Notes under the pieces: generated by a model | Told to the model about the DNA's origin: nothing | The model's database searches: none | Seen by the model: the letters and a program-made list of their open reading frames with translations, nothing else | Source of the DNA: Gymnopilus junonius | Lineage: Eukaryota > Basidiomycota > Agaricomycetes > Agaricales > Galerinaceae | DNA: 64,000 nt | Assembly (NCBI GenBank): GCA_015501075.1 | Contig: JADNYJ010000002.1 | Location: 806,001 to 870,000 of the forward strand | Direction of reading: 5' to 3' | Translations under genes and position numbers: made by a program | Shown: one piece after another, positions 1-11,123 of the stretch | Position numbering within the stretch: the first letter of the stretch is position 1 | Layout: each line of letters opens with the position of its first letter

Positions 1-412
1 ACAGAAGGAGGAAAGTCAATTTGGGGAGCGAAACAGGGGCAACATATGGACCTCTGTTTGGGGCAAAGCCAAGAAGAGGAGGAAAACGGTTTTCAATTCC
101 CAATAGAAAGGCAGCCTGAGGGGAGGGTCAATCAGATGCCCTGGGAGTTCCCAAATAAGGCTAGAATAACTTGCCAGCTGACCAGCCATTCGGCCACGGA
201 TTCAACGGCCATGAGGGCTCCAATGACTGTCCAGTAAACGGACCATTTGTGGAGATCGGGGTCGGAAAGAGGACGATGGGAGAGGGCCTTGAAGGTGGCG
301 TAGCAGGGCAAAAGAAAGACAAACCAGGCGCTAAAAGGGAATGAGAGGAGAAAAGAAAGAAAAGAAGGAGAAACACAAACGAGAGGAGACGCGAGAGGGT
401 GGCTGCAAGCAT
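1..412 (-). CDS. REEP/TB2-DP1-HVA22 family ER-shaping protein (Yop1-like), 3' part beyond window
   Basis: Spliced minus-strand exons 412-381, 330-175 and 115-52 give a protein starting MLAATLSRLL and running through the family core: an LLPCYATFKAL hydrophobic segment, YWTVIGALMAVES, then WLPFYWELK and LFLALPQTE. This is the TB2/DP1/HVA22 hairpin domain that inserts in the ER membrane and stabilises tubule curvature (family knowledge). The W-L-P-F-Y-W joint requires an intron at 174-116 that starts with GC (GCAAGT) instead of GT. A further intron probably starts at 51 (GTCCAT, with a TTGAC branch-like site and pyrimidine tract) and runs off the left edge, so the C-terminus is not visible. The start is the first ATG of exon 1. 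The gene is divergent from the Zn2Cys6 factor, with 144 bp between start codons. Family assignment is confident; membrane-shaping function is inferred. Confidence 0.85.
116..174 (-). other. GC-AG intron in REEP-like gene
   Basis: Donor GCAAGT, acceptor CTCAG. Only this joint gives the family-conserved W-L-P-F-Y; no GT donor in the right phase exists nearby. Confidence 0.8.
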
Positions 413-556
413 TTATAATAATAAGAAATGGGTCAAGTTGTAGGGCAAGATGTTGATTGGTCGTGTTTGGCGGGATGACAATGGCTGGCTGATTGCCCCC
501 ATCTTTCCCCGCATCCCGTCTTTCTTGCCTCCTCCAACTTATCCGTCCGAAGCCTG
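413..556. promoter_or_regulatory. Shared divergent promoter, REEP-like / Zn2Cys6 factor
   Basis: 144 bp separate the two start codons. It contains a CCAAT box in reverse (TGATTGG near 455) and a pyrimidine-rich stretch before the plus-strand ATG. No clear TATA box is seen. Confidence 0.45.
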
Positions 557-3500
557 ATGGAGTCCACCCCTTCCAACAGTCCCGTTATCAAGAAGCAGGA
601 AGATGAGGATAAGTCCGACAAGCGCGACATTAAGCCTGTTCCCAAGACCTTGAACAGAGTGCCTCGTAAGTCCATGTCTATCCCGCGTTTTCTTTTCATC
701 ATCTGCCCTTCTTTTCGTTCCGTAGGTGCTTGCGTAAGTCTCCTTTTATTCTTCTGTCTTTTTCTTGCTCAAATCTCTATTTGATCAGAATGCCTGCAGG
801 AAGCAGAAAATGCGCTGTGAGGGTGCCGACAATCCCCCCTGCAGGCGTTGTCGTAACACCGGACTCGAGTGCTTGTTCGAGAAACCATCCCGTGAAGCGA
901 CTTTGACTGGCGAAGCTGGTCTCGAGTACGTCTTTGTCCTGTCCTTCCCCAATGTTATCTCTGATTTTGCGTAGACGCATCCGCAGCCTAGAAGCACATG
1001 TAGCTGAGATCCGCCAGACTCAAACCACAATTTCAAACACCCTCTCAGAACTGGTGCATCATTTACGCAATGGAGGTATTCCTGCTCGGTCACCATCTAC
1101 CTATCCGTCTTCGTCCTTCCAACAGTCACCGAGTCTTAATTCCCCTTCCATATCGACCCCTACGGTAAGCCATCAGCATGCATCGCCATCCAACACTACA
1201 GCATCGTTTGCCTCTGGTTCGCAACCCCGTCAGCAGAGGAGTGTTACCTATCAAAGCCCTTCCGTACCGCCATCAGGTCAGGCCCAGGAAGATGTGCATC
1301 AGTCTCAACTTTCACCCATGTATGGGAATTTTCCTTCTGGTGGTTCCAACTACAATGCCCATAATCAAACCACTTCGGGCCCCGTTCTTCCTCCGTTTTC
1401 AAGTATCCAGACTATGGGCCCTCCAGTTTCACAACAGGCTAACATCTCATCCATTCGCTATCAATCTTCCGAACCTGGCTATCGTGGATCTTCAAGTAAA
1501 TATCCCTCTGGATCCAAAAGGCATGCACCTCCATCTTCGAACGTCACTAGCGCCGATTCTTCAGATTTTGATGATGAAGATGGTGGCGAATTGCCTGCCT
1601 CTGGCCTGGTCGCTCCTTGGGAAGTCTTACGGGGTTTAGCTGATGTAGCTATTGAACGAGCTGCAAAGGTGGTTACTTCTATTTATCAAAGCCTTGCCTC
1701 ATTGATACATTTGGGCTCCCTAGGAGAATGGTGATAGTAGTGAACCTCATAGCAGAACAAGGACTCCGTCTCCTGAACGTCAATCAAGGCCATCCAAGAA
1801 AAGGAAAATACGCCACAAGTTGCCACAGGGTTTGACATTCACGGACGGTAAGCATTATCAAAATACACGCATTATACAAATTAATTTTTCCGTCCCTAGT
1901 CGTGACCAAGGGAATCATTACCGAAGCAGAGGCTCGTGAACTGTTCAAAATGTTTAGTCCCTTTATTTGTGCTCTTTCTCGTAATGCTAACTTTTTGACA
2001 GTTTTTATGATGGTTGTTCTACATTCCTGTCAGTCTATCCTGATCGTCCAATGCCATCTCACCTAAAGATCTCGTCCCCAGACCTGTATTTGATTCGACT
2101 ACGGATACCTACGACGCGCTACACGAAAGATCTCCGTTTGCTGTAGATACCATCTGCATGGTAGCTGCCCGTGTACGAGATGGCGGAGGTGAATTCGGTG
2201 CTTGTAGGCCTGTCAAATCCCCCTGAATACGCATTTGCAGGAAAGCCCAGTGAAATTCACCGCCGTTGTCTGGAAGAGGTACAAGCAATTTCTTCTGCCA
2301 CGTTATTTGCCCCTGTCCTACGAAGTGAGGCAGTCCAGTCTATGCGTACGTTGTTTAAAATTGATTGCATTTATCCACTCATATGCCTTATTCTAATTAG
2401 TCCTTGTGTCTGGTTGGTCAGACAATGGATGGCTCAGTGGTGGTCACGCTGTGAGAATGGCTATGGAACTGTGTAAGGCATTCTCTTTCCTGGTCATTGC
2501 TTCGAAGACGTAACTCATCCGACTTGAACAGCAATGCACCAAGCTTGGCCCAGATTACTGAAACGTATGAAAGCTAACATGGCAGATGCCAACGAAGACC
2601 GAAACCTCGTTATTGCTTCTAGGACTTGGTTCTGTTTATACCTCTTTGAACACCAGTACGCCTTTTCCCTGTTGGTTGACTCTCGTCGATTTATACTTTT
2701 TGATCCCTCAGGCTTTCTTACGGAACAGGGCGTCCGGCTGTTCTCAAAGATGATGAAAGCATCAAAGAGTGTCGATATCTTTTGAACCACCCTCTGGCCA
2801 TCGAAGATGATATGAGGCTTGTTTCTACCGTGGAGCTCATTGCCATTCGAGAAAGGGTTCATAATGCTATGGCTCCTTTCGAAGGGCCCGTCCTGCAAGA
2901 TCATTTTCTCGTGTTGAACAGGGCAAACAATGATTTTATTCAATGGTACAAAGTATGGGACGAAGCCTTTTCCAGGAAGTACGAAGACGCTGGTGAGTAG
3001 GTATGAATATCTGTAATCACTTTTCCTGAGATAATATGTAGCTTTCTACCGACAAAGTTTGCAGATTCAACATCTGCACGCTGAATTGTTTCACAATGCT
3101 ACCGCCTTGAGAGGCATTAATGGGCCAGAGGATGTTCAAAACATGCCTCCTGCTCAAAGGGCTTTGGCTATTCGTTCTATCCAGATCGCTCGGCAAGGTC
3201 TAGATATCACTGTGAACTCCCCAGCTTATCGAAAGGGCATGACATATGGTAGCATACTCTCTTCCCCGTCGTTTAATCATATCTCACATCTTTCATAGCT
3301 GTACACTACACTCATGCAACCGCTACTTTTGCGGCCTCGTTCCTGTTACGCCTCGGGCGCCTCTTGTGAGTATCACTTGTATCAAGCATGACCCTGAACT
3401 CGAACTTGGCATTGTTTCAGCCCTAATGACTGCGATATCGTGGAAGTCCGAAACCAAGTTGAGAGGCTTGCTAACTTGATGGCCGAAAGTAGGTGATTAT

Positions 3501-3999
3501 GCAATACACTACATTCTCTAAAAATAACACTTGTCCAGTACCTGGGAAACGCTATGCGTTAACTTTGCAGCTTATGTTGAAGCGCTCAAAGAGGAGAAAG
3601 GACAATTCTACGTCAAGGTCTCCTAAGATATCCCGCGACTCTCAACGCTCGTTAGTGATGGCCGTTGACCACCCGCCGCACTTGGGTCCAGCACCACCTC
3701 CTCAGCCTGGCACTTCTGAGCAATTCTCGCCTCCTTATGACATGGTTTATACCCAAGAAAATCAGCCCCATGTCTCCCATGTTTCTGTCAACCCGATGCC
3801 TCAACACTTCCCACACCTACCACACCCGAACTTCATTGAAGCAGAGCAAATCTGGAGGGGTTTAGAACAAACGTCCGTCGAGCAACTCCCTGTGTGGATT
3901 TCTGATCAGAGTCTGGGTGGACAATCATTTTCGCAACATGGTATTGATGCATTCATCATCCCACCTGAATATCTTCCCCCTGCTCCCCAAATTTGGTAA
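557..3999 (+). CDS. Zn2Cys6 fungal transcription factor with middle homology region
   Basis: Sixteen exons (557-665, 726-733, 789-925, 975-1668, 1724-1847, 1900-1951, 2002-2028, 2082-2188, 2241-2345, 2401-2472, 2532-2655, 2712-2992, 3042-3248, 3299-3365, 3421-3488, 3539-3999) sum to 2643 nt, encoding 880 residues in frame. Residues ~37-70 form a binuclear zinc cluster (C-x2-C-x6-C-x7-C-x2-C-x6-C) followed by a short coiled coil (RIRSLEAHVAEI). A Ser/Pro/Gln-rich linker and a basic patch (KKRKIRHK) lead into the fungal-TF middle homology region, with FYDGCSTFLPVFD, SPFAVDTICMVAARVRDGG and AVRMAMELSMHQAWPRLL. The C-terminal ~130 residues are Pro-rich. It should bind DNA in the nucleus; targets are unknown. 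The MHR resembles protease regulators of the PrtT type, but that is recollection, not proof. The first zinc-cluster Cys is encoded by an 8-nt micro-exon. Confidence 0.9.
726..733 (+). other. 8-nt micro-exon in zinc cluster
   Basis: Bases GTGCTTGC lie between GT-AG introns 666-725 and 734-788. They complete the Arg codon of exon 1 and add Ala and the first Cys of the Zn2Cys6 cluster. Skipping them loses that Cys and shifts the frame. Confidence 0.88.
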
Positions 4000-4247
4000 T
4001 ATGCTTCCACCACAATGCAAAGGTTTTGAGTATCTGGATACCTCATGGTCTTTCTGTTTGAATACTGCCTCTCTCTCTTTATCACAAGTCATGTATATCC
4101 ATTTATGTATACGGCAGACATAGGCTCTGTTCATTGGAACCTTTCTGAAAAAATAAATGTAGTTTATTGTTGTTGATGCTCTACCGTTGTTTGTGTACAG
4201 TTTATACCTATATTCATGTGTATGCAATTTCGTCATTTGCCTGAACG

Positions 4248-6363
4248 ATGAGTACCGACAAGCCAAATTCCACCCAGATGTCCTCTTCCGGTATGAATAC
4301 TGCTGAAAATTAACGAAATATTCGCCGAGGGCCTGACTGATGATAAAGACAGCAGCTCGCAGATCAAGTATCGGTCTCGACCAGGTCTGAATACCCATCA
4401 AGCCTTGGGCGGCAAATTTGATAAAACCCCGCTGAGAACTCTGAGCAATTTCTCAATCTTGTCTCTAATCCAAAGGCCACAAAGACCTTCAATCATCACA
4501 AAAAACGTAGAAGGTTTGTCTCAAAATATGGATGCAATGCGGGGTGTTGTTAAGGACTGGCACAGAGATGGCTATTAGGAGAAACTTTATCTTAAAACTC
4601 GCCAAGGCCCTTTTGACTTTTGGAGCCCCTTCCCATCGAATCGAGTCGCAACTTCTTGCCGCTTCAAAGATTCTGGATGCACCTGCAGGCGAGTCGTAAA
4701 TTCCAAATCTTCACTCCCAAAAGACACTCTTTTTGACCATGTGCTTTCCCGGTGCCTGTAGAATTCATTCATCTGCCCAATATAATCATAGTATCCGTTC
4801 GAAACGATCGAGGGCGTCCAAGCAGGACCTACTTCATACGATCTCGAGGCCGTATCGCACTGACATCCCTTCACAAAGTCCATGAAGTTTACAGGGATGT
4901 TCTTCGTGATAAAATCGGCGCGGAAGCTGGAACTGATGCTCTCAGGCAACTTCTAAGATCTCGTCCGATATATTCTCTGAAGTGGAGATGTTTTTTTGCT
5001 TTTGTGACTGCTTCCATAATCTGCGGATTAGCATTTGGAGGTTCTATTGCCGACATGTGGATAAGCGGTGCATGTGCTAGTGTTCTCCAGTATCTAGGCT
5101 TGAACGCTGCCAACAAGAGCTCGATGTATGCGAACGTGTACGAGTGAGTCTTCTTTGTCCCAGATCATCTCTCACACAGGCTGTACTTCGTATTCTTAAG
5201 AATATCCGTTTCCATCGTCGTGGCCTTCGTTGCCAGAGCTTTGAGTAATACCCCTGGCGACATTTTTTGTTACAGTGCCATATCGTCTGCTGGGGTTGTG
5301 GTGATTCTTCCTGGGTTTACAGTCTGTCGGTGCCCACATTCTCTATTGCTTCCTGCATGAAAACTTAATCCTACCCCGTTTTTCGAAGTGATCAGCGCTC
5401 TCGAGCTCATGTCCAAGAACATCTTCTGCGGATCAGTGAGAATTGTGTATGCAATTATATATACATTATTTCTTGTGGGTGAAAGTCATGCTTCAACTTT
5501 CAATGTGGCATTTTACTCTCTTGGACTGAACTGGTTTCTAGGGCTTTGGATTGACGATCGGCTCAGACTTCTACTTGGTTCTCGACAAACGGGCACGCGC
5601 AGCCTATTTCCGTGGCAGCATCGCAGGAAACCTTAATTATACTCACGGCTATTTTATAATGCAAAACGGGACAAGCCCTCTCGTGCCCGTGAGCGGCGTC
5701 CTTGGGGTCGGTCCAGTCGCTAGTCATCTGTCTGATCACACTATTAAAGGTTGTCTGCGCAATCCAAGCTGGCCAATTTGGAGAAAGTCATTACCTTGGT
5801 GGACCCTCTTCTTTCTAGTACCGACTTATTCTACCTGTTCATCCCTTTCGAACCTTCAATACTGGAGGAGTCTTCAGCTTCCTATCATGGTTGCCTTCTC
5901 CTGTTGTGCATATGCCGCAAATCATGCTACAAGTCTGGTGCTACCTGGAAGGACTGACATTGTTTCTGCTGCTGGCGCCTTCGCAATTGGTTCTCTTGGA
6001 AATATTTACTCTCGCGTGATTGGTGGTACTGCCTTTACATCGATGGTGACAGGCGTTTTGTTCCTTGTTCCTGTGAGTCTCTCTGTCAACATAATATCTG
6101 AACTTTTGGGCGAGCTTTTCAGTCTGGCATTGCTCAAGGCGGTGGCGTTACGCAAACTTACCACAGCTCTGCGGAACAGTACTCCAGTGGCTTTTCTCTT
6201 GCACTTCGCATGATCACAGTAGCAGCAGGTGTCACCATTGGCCTGTTCGTGAGTCAATTTATAGGTGAGCTTTTGCTGTTCAGTTCAGCTTGCGTATGTA
6301 TTTAAATGACCACCAGTCTATTTATTTGGCACACGAAAGAATGCAGCCCACTTCGCTTTCTAG
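4248..6363 (+). CDS. Prm10/ThrE-like (DUF1212/DUF3815) multi-spanning membrane transporter
   Basis: Nine exons (4248-4290, 4349-4513, 4566-4688, 4762-5143, 5201-5325, 5389-5474, 5542-6072, 6123-6264, 6317-6363) sum to 547 codons plus stop. After a short polar N-terminus, the first half carries KLAKALLTFGAPSHRIESQL and EFIHLPNIII, then transmembrane helices with FGGSIADMWISG, SNTPGDIFCYSAISSAG and LELMSKNIFCGSVR. The second half holds WWTLFFLVP, FTSMVTGVLFLVPSGIAQGGG and a terminal Arg-Lys tail before HFAF. This is the fungal Prm10 (pheromone-regulated membrane protein) family, related to bacterial threonine/serine exporter ThrE; the substrate here is unknown. The intron at 4689-4761 needs a GC donor (GCGAGT) to give the A-E-F-I-H-L-P motif. 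The first two exons are weakly conserved and are placed by phase and branch-site logic. Confidence 0.87.
4689..4761 (+). other. Probable GC-AG intron (GCGAGT) in Prm10-like gene
   Basis: The in-phase joint to the conserved F-I-H-L-P motif needs a phase-1 donor. The only candidate is GCGAGT; the nearby GT donors are phase 2. Confidence 0.65.
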
Positions 6364-6547
6364 TTTTCCCATACACAACGAAGAATCGATTGATTGTAAA
6401 ACGTATAAAAATGTACACTGTAATCAAGTAAACAACACGTAGTACCCAAAAAATTATTCGGTCATAGAAGACCTAGATGTAAGAGCTGCTCTGTTACGGA
6501 ATTAAAGCCTTTAAAAGTATACGATTCTAGAGGCGAAATAAGATAAT

Positions 6548-9500
6548 TCATGGTCCCAGAAGGTGTGTAATTTCATCCAAACGACGCTGTAAGAGATCTC
6601 GTTTACTGAAGTTTTGGCCAAGAGTCATGTTTGCTAGCTCAGTCTTCTTTCTCTGGACTTCAAGGAGCTTGGCCTCAATCGAATCTTCAATAATGAATTT
6701 AATGGTTGTGACGGGCCTTGTCTGGCCTAGACGATGCTGCAAAAAAAAATTAGTATCTGTAATGAAACGCAATAGAATCTTATGCGTTGCAGTAATAACC
6801 AACGACTTACGATTCGGTCTACAGCCTGGTTTTCTACTGCAGGGTTCCTATAATCTGTGTTATCAAAGGTCGAAAACAGCATGGCTCGAAGTAGTGACTC
6901 GCCAGTATGGATCCATGAGATAAACACGTTGAGCAGCAGTGAGATTCAGTCCAACGCCACCAGCTTTCAAGCTGACAAGGAGGACTTCGCAGGCAGGGTC
7001 GTGTTTGAGAGCGTCCATGGCTCGCGTCCGATCTTCCCGCTTCATGGTCCCGTCTAGACGATCATATCGAATGCCAGCAGCCTCTAGGGCATCTTCGATT
7101 CTATAAGGAAAGGTGAGCACGCAAAACGACATGGAAAATTGCCACAGACTTGTCAAGCATGGTAGTCCACTGGGAACTACCGAGCAGGTAAGTAACGGAT
7201 GATGATGAGGAACAGAATACAACATACAAAACGATTGTCTTCACAATTTGGCTATCATCCAGTGGTGGAACTCCGTTCTCATCTAATAACTGGATTTCAG
7301 GTTCAGGATCGTAATTGGAAGAATGGGGGTTCATCCTTGAAAATTGGACAAGGTCGTTTAGGAGCGCCTTGATCTTCGTAGAGGGGCGGAAATTCTCTGG
7401 AACTCCTTTCTGCCGTTTTTCACGTTTCTGTACCTTCTTCTTCTGAGATGCATCAGCAGCTTGATCTGTCTTGACCTCCTGGGCGTCTTGGGGAGCAAGA
7501 CCGGCCTGGCAAACGGAACAAGAACGCCGAATATCAGGCCCAACGTTCGGCCAACCAGGACAAATCGAATTACGATAGCATTCGATACAAAAAAGGTGTT
7601 GGCATTTAGTAAGCACTGGCCGGGGCGTATTGGGGCTGTTCGCCCGGGTGGATCCACGGGATGCAGTACCTTTTCGACGTCCACGCTTTGCAGGAGTGGG
7701 AGTTGGAATACTGTCGCCATCCATACCGTCCCCTTGGTTCGCCTCGGAAGAAGAGCAAAGCTCGCATCCACATTCCACGCATTGAGTAGTAGCCGACTCA
7801 CGCAAAATGGCGAAGATAGCAGCTGCTCGTTGGGCATTGAAACCATCCCTTGCGATAGCAGTTATAATGTCTTCGTAAGTCAAGGGAGCATCAGAATTGT
7901 CTGGGTCTTGCCCTGGTATTTTGCCTTGAACAAGTTCAAAGTGATCACAGATCTGGCGCAGTCGTAGAATTTTCTGCAAGATACCAACGTAATTCTTCAT
8001 AACTTCGTTCTTCCTCGAAAGCTCATTAAATTCAGCCTTTGATTCTTCCAGAAATTTTGTATAGATCTCCTTCTCTTGGTCGTCCAATTTGAGATATCGA
8101 AGTTCGTCACGACGAGGAGGAAGCGTGAGGATCCTTTTCCCATCCAAAGCTTTTGTATCTTTTGTGCGCCGGAGAGTGATACATTGCATGACAGTCTGAA
8201 GGCGTGCAACACCAATCTTTTGTCCAAATTTAACTGGACTGCCGATATACTCTGTCCACACGTTCTTGTCATCTAGGGGATCAAGGCGCAGGAATTTGAT
8301 GAGCGCAAACACATCATCCAATTTGTTCTGCACGGGTGTTCCTGTCAAGCAAAGTCGACGGTCCGCCATTAGATCACAGCAAGCGCGACTGGCCACCGTG
8401 GAAGTCTCCTTGATCGAACTACACGGCATGAATAACGAGAATCATGATACAACACGCGAGTCACTTACTGAGCCTCGTCCAAAACCACTCGAAACCAGTG
8501 TATGCTTTGCAATGCGCTAGGTATCTCAGTAGGGTTATTTGCTTGGAGGGTAGCAGACTTTTTTCTTTTGGTGCCAGCCTTTCTTGGCTTTGGCAAACGA
8601 AGGACTTGATTGCCATGTTCATCGATATCAACTCCACCCTGACCATCACTGCTTCCATCATCATCTTCATCATCCTCCACTAAAAGGCTACGACTCTGTT
8701 TAGAGAATTCTGACGCAAGAGTGGCATATGTAGTAATAACACAGTCGAAATCAGAGAGGAATGAAGGATCAGGACGGCGAGCATTGCCATGATAGATATA
8801 GACGCGTAATGGTCTTCCTTCCCGGACTCGCCCGGGCCTCTTGGTCTCGAGCTTTTCGTCTACGGGCGCAGATGTTTGAGAAGATGAAGTAGTCTGGCAT
8901 ATGCTAGATTGGGAGGACGAAGGCGCAGACTGAGGTAAACAAACTGATCCACTCCCTCCAATGACAGATACTTCCCCTTTCCAATGTTCGCGGAACTGGT
9001 CCTCCCAGTTGGAAACAGTGGATAGGGGGCAAACAATCAATGTCGCACGGCTCTTGGCCTTGATACGACAAGACCTGGAGTAGTCTGCTTCCAATTTATC
9101 TTGCAGCTTATCCATCTTTGCCTTTCCTTTGCCTGATGACGAAGAACCATTCTCAGGCATGCCCCATACACTACCCGCAAAGTGCGAAGGGTCTGGCGCA
9201 TCGATGCGGAGTGGGGGTTTCGGGACAACATCTAAGGGAGAAGACGCAAAAACTTCGGCTGAACGGAGAGTAGCAGCAATTAGAGAAACGGTACTAATAG
9301 TTTTCCCGAGACCCATCTGCAAAATGCTACATTAGCATAGATATGCTGTAGAAAGTTAATAGAAATACATCATCAGCCAAAATAGAACCCTTTGCTTCCT
9401 TCGGAGGCTCGAAAACTTCTTTTTGCGTAACAATATGGAACCAGGCAGGCAGGCCACGCAAGGGACTGTATCGTTCCTCCCACAACGAAGAGTGGCTGGG

Positions 9501-11010
9501 ATTTTCCCTTTCACGCTCCAGCAAAAAAGTGAGGGCCTTTTTCTGATGAGGATAGAGCTTCGTAGCTATCTCCGGGCCTTACAAATGAAGTACAACATAA
9601 GTCACCGCTGAAAAGTGAAGAAAAGGTTTGCGCACCGGGTTCGGTTTCTGCCAGTCCAGCACCATCCTTCAAAGTCTTGAACAATTCATCGACTTGACTT
9701 CTTTGCACTTCAACGCTCTTTCCGGCAGCGGCTGGTGTCGTCCAACGACTATGATCTCTCTTAGGAATTATGCTCATGCTGTTTGACAGCAACATTGCTC
9801 TACGTCTTTCCTTCAAGTGCTCGTGGGGGTTATAGTAATGGTACCCAGTCAATCTTTGCATTTCTGAAGGCGGTCGTGGGTCATCAAGTATCAGGTTGTT
9901 TTGTTCAAGGTAATTGCCAACGACGGGAATGTTTCCTTTGGGGGTGTATACGAGCATTTGCAGGGGTAGAATAGGTAGCTATACTTACAATAGTTAGAGC
10001 TTTTGTGTTGGATGCAGAAAGAATGGATGTGGACGTACGTTGCCTGGACCTTTCCTGATATTAGCATCAAGTCTGATAAGCCCTTTACCAAGCATTGGCC
10101 CCAGATAATCAGCAACCTTCTGCTCGACCACTCCAAAAATTTCCCCCGAAATATTCTCGCCATTTGGACCTCTTCCAGAGGGAGACTTGATATGTATTGT
10201 TTCTTTGCTATGCGGCTTGTTGGCGTTATGCTCATATTGCAATCGGACATAGGCCCATTCTGTTTCCCCGGGATTATGAGGTAATATGTATGGGATAGGG
10301 TATAGAATCAGGGCTGTTACGGTAAGCTGACCGATGCAAACGGGGGTCTTTGGAGGTAGTTCGGGAGGCAGGAAAGGCTGGGGGGCGGGTTGATGTGACG
10401 GAACGAACGGTGGTGGGGAAGGAGAATCGGTAAGGTCGATTATTTGACGGTCGGGAGGCGCAAAGCTAGACGACGAAAACTGAGAGCTTGGGTGTTGAGA
10501 AGACGAGGTTGAGAATTGAGAGCTTGTAGGCTGAGAAGACGACATCTGAGAACTCAAAGGGTAGAACGAAGATTGAGAACTTGAAGGACGAGACTGTTGC
10601 GAGGACGATAGCTGACGAGAGGGACTTCTAGCGGGTGGATTAGGTGTCAAGTGAGGTTGTGGTGTAGGATAAGGGGCAGGCCCTGCAAAAAGAGGGCGAT
10701 ATGTTGATAGATTAGGTACGGGCATGTAATTTGGGTGCTGAACAAAGGGGGACTGTGAGGCATAGGGTGTACCTGTCTGAGGAGTAAAGCTTGGTGTCTT
10801 GTTCGGAAAGGGGGCTATGAAGGACGAAGGGTCAAGGAAAGGCGACGGAGCGAGGTCCTGACGAGAGATTTCTGTACGCGCGCGCTTAGCGTGCCTGGGG
10901 GAAGCCATCTGGCTGGTCTCGTCATCGTCGTCATCGTCATCGAGGGTGAGATCGATGTGGTTCGAGTAGGAAACAGGCGGCCTCGAAGAGATAGGTGACG
11001 GCGCCGCCAT
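6548..11010 (-). CDS. Rad5/HLTF-like SNF2 ATPase with embedded RING finger
   Basis: Nine exons (11010-10039, 9978-9636, 9577-9369, 9316-8469, 8418-7228, 7176-7150, 7100-6903, 6847-6811, 6736-6548) sum to 1337 codons plus stop. The N-terminal ~240 residues are Ser/Pro/Gln-rich with acidic runs. A divergent HIRAN-like region follows (about 250-360, ending LPLQMLVYTPKGN). The SNF2 motor is complete: MGLGKT Walker A, LDEAHSIKE, LTGTPVQNKLDD, then GGVGLNLTAAQ and HRLGQ. A C3HC4 RING (CVECGCELC ... CQHLFCIEC ... CSVC) sits between the ATPase lobes, the layout of Rad5/HLTF ubiquitin-ligase translocases that act in DNA damage tolerance (family knowledge). About 60 mostly polar residues separate the first RING Cys group from the CQH part, longer than usual. 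The W-N-P-A-V-E joint uses a GC donor. It could be an SMARCA3-like paralogue rather than the Rad5 orthologue itself. Confidence 0.9.
6848..6902 (-). other. GC-AG intron (GCGAGT) in Rad5-like gene
   Basis: Lies in the helicase-C motif between D-P-Y-W and N-P-A-V-E. Only TG|GCGAGT...ATAG|G restores the Trp codon and frame. Confidence 0.9.
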
Positions 11011-11123
11011 GGGCGAAGTGGTTGAGGACGAACAGTCTCGGCGAGCGGGTATAACGGTAGCAGATTTTTCAATTAGTCAGCACGAGTCAGATAAGCTGTG
11101 CAACTACACTAATTACTGCAAAT

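Noticed and set aside
3925..4401. Minus-strand open frame between the Zn2Cys6 factor and Prm10-like gene
   Set aside because: Overlaps the 5' exons of the Prm10-like gene and has no recognisable protein features.
4587..5116. Minus-strand open frames opposite the Prm10-like transporter
   Set aside because: Antisense shadows of conserved coding exons.
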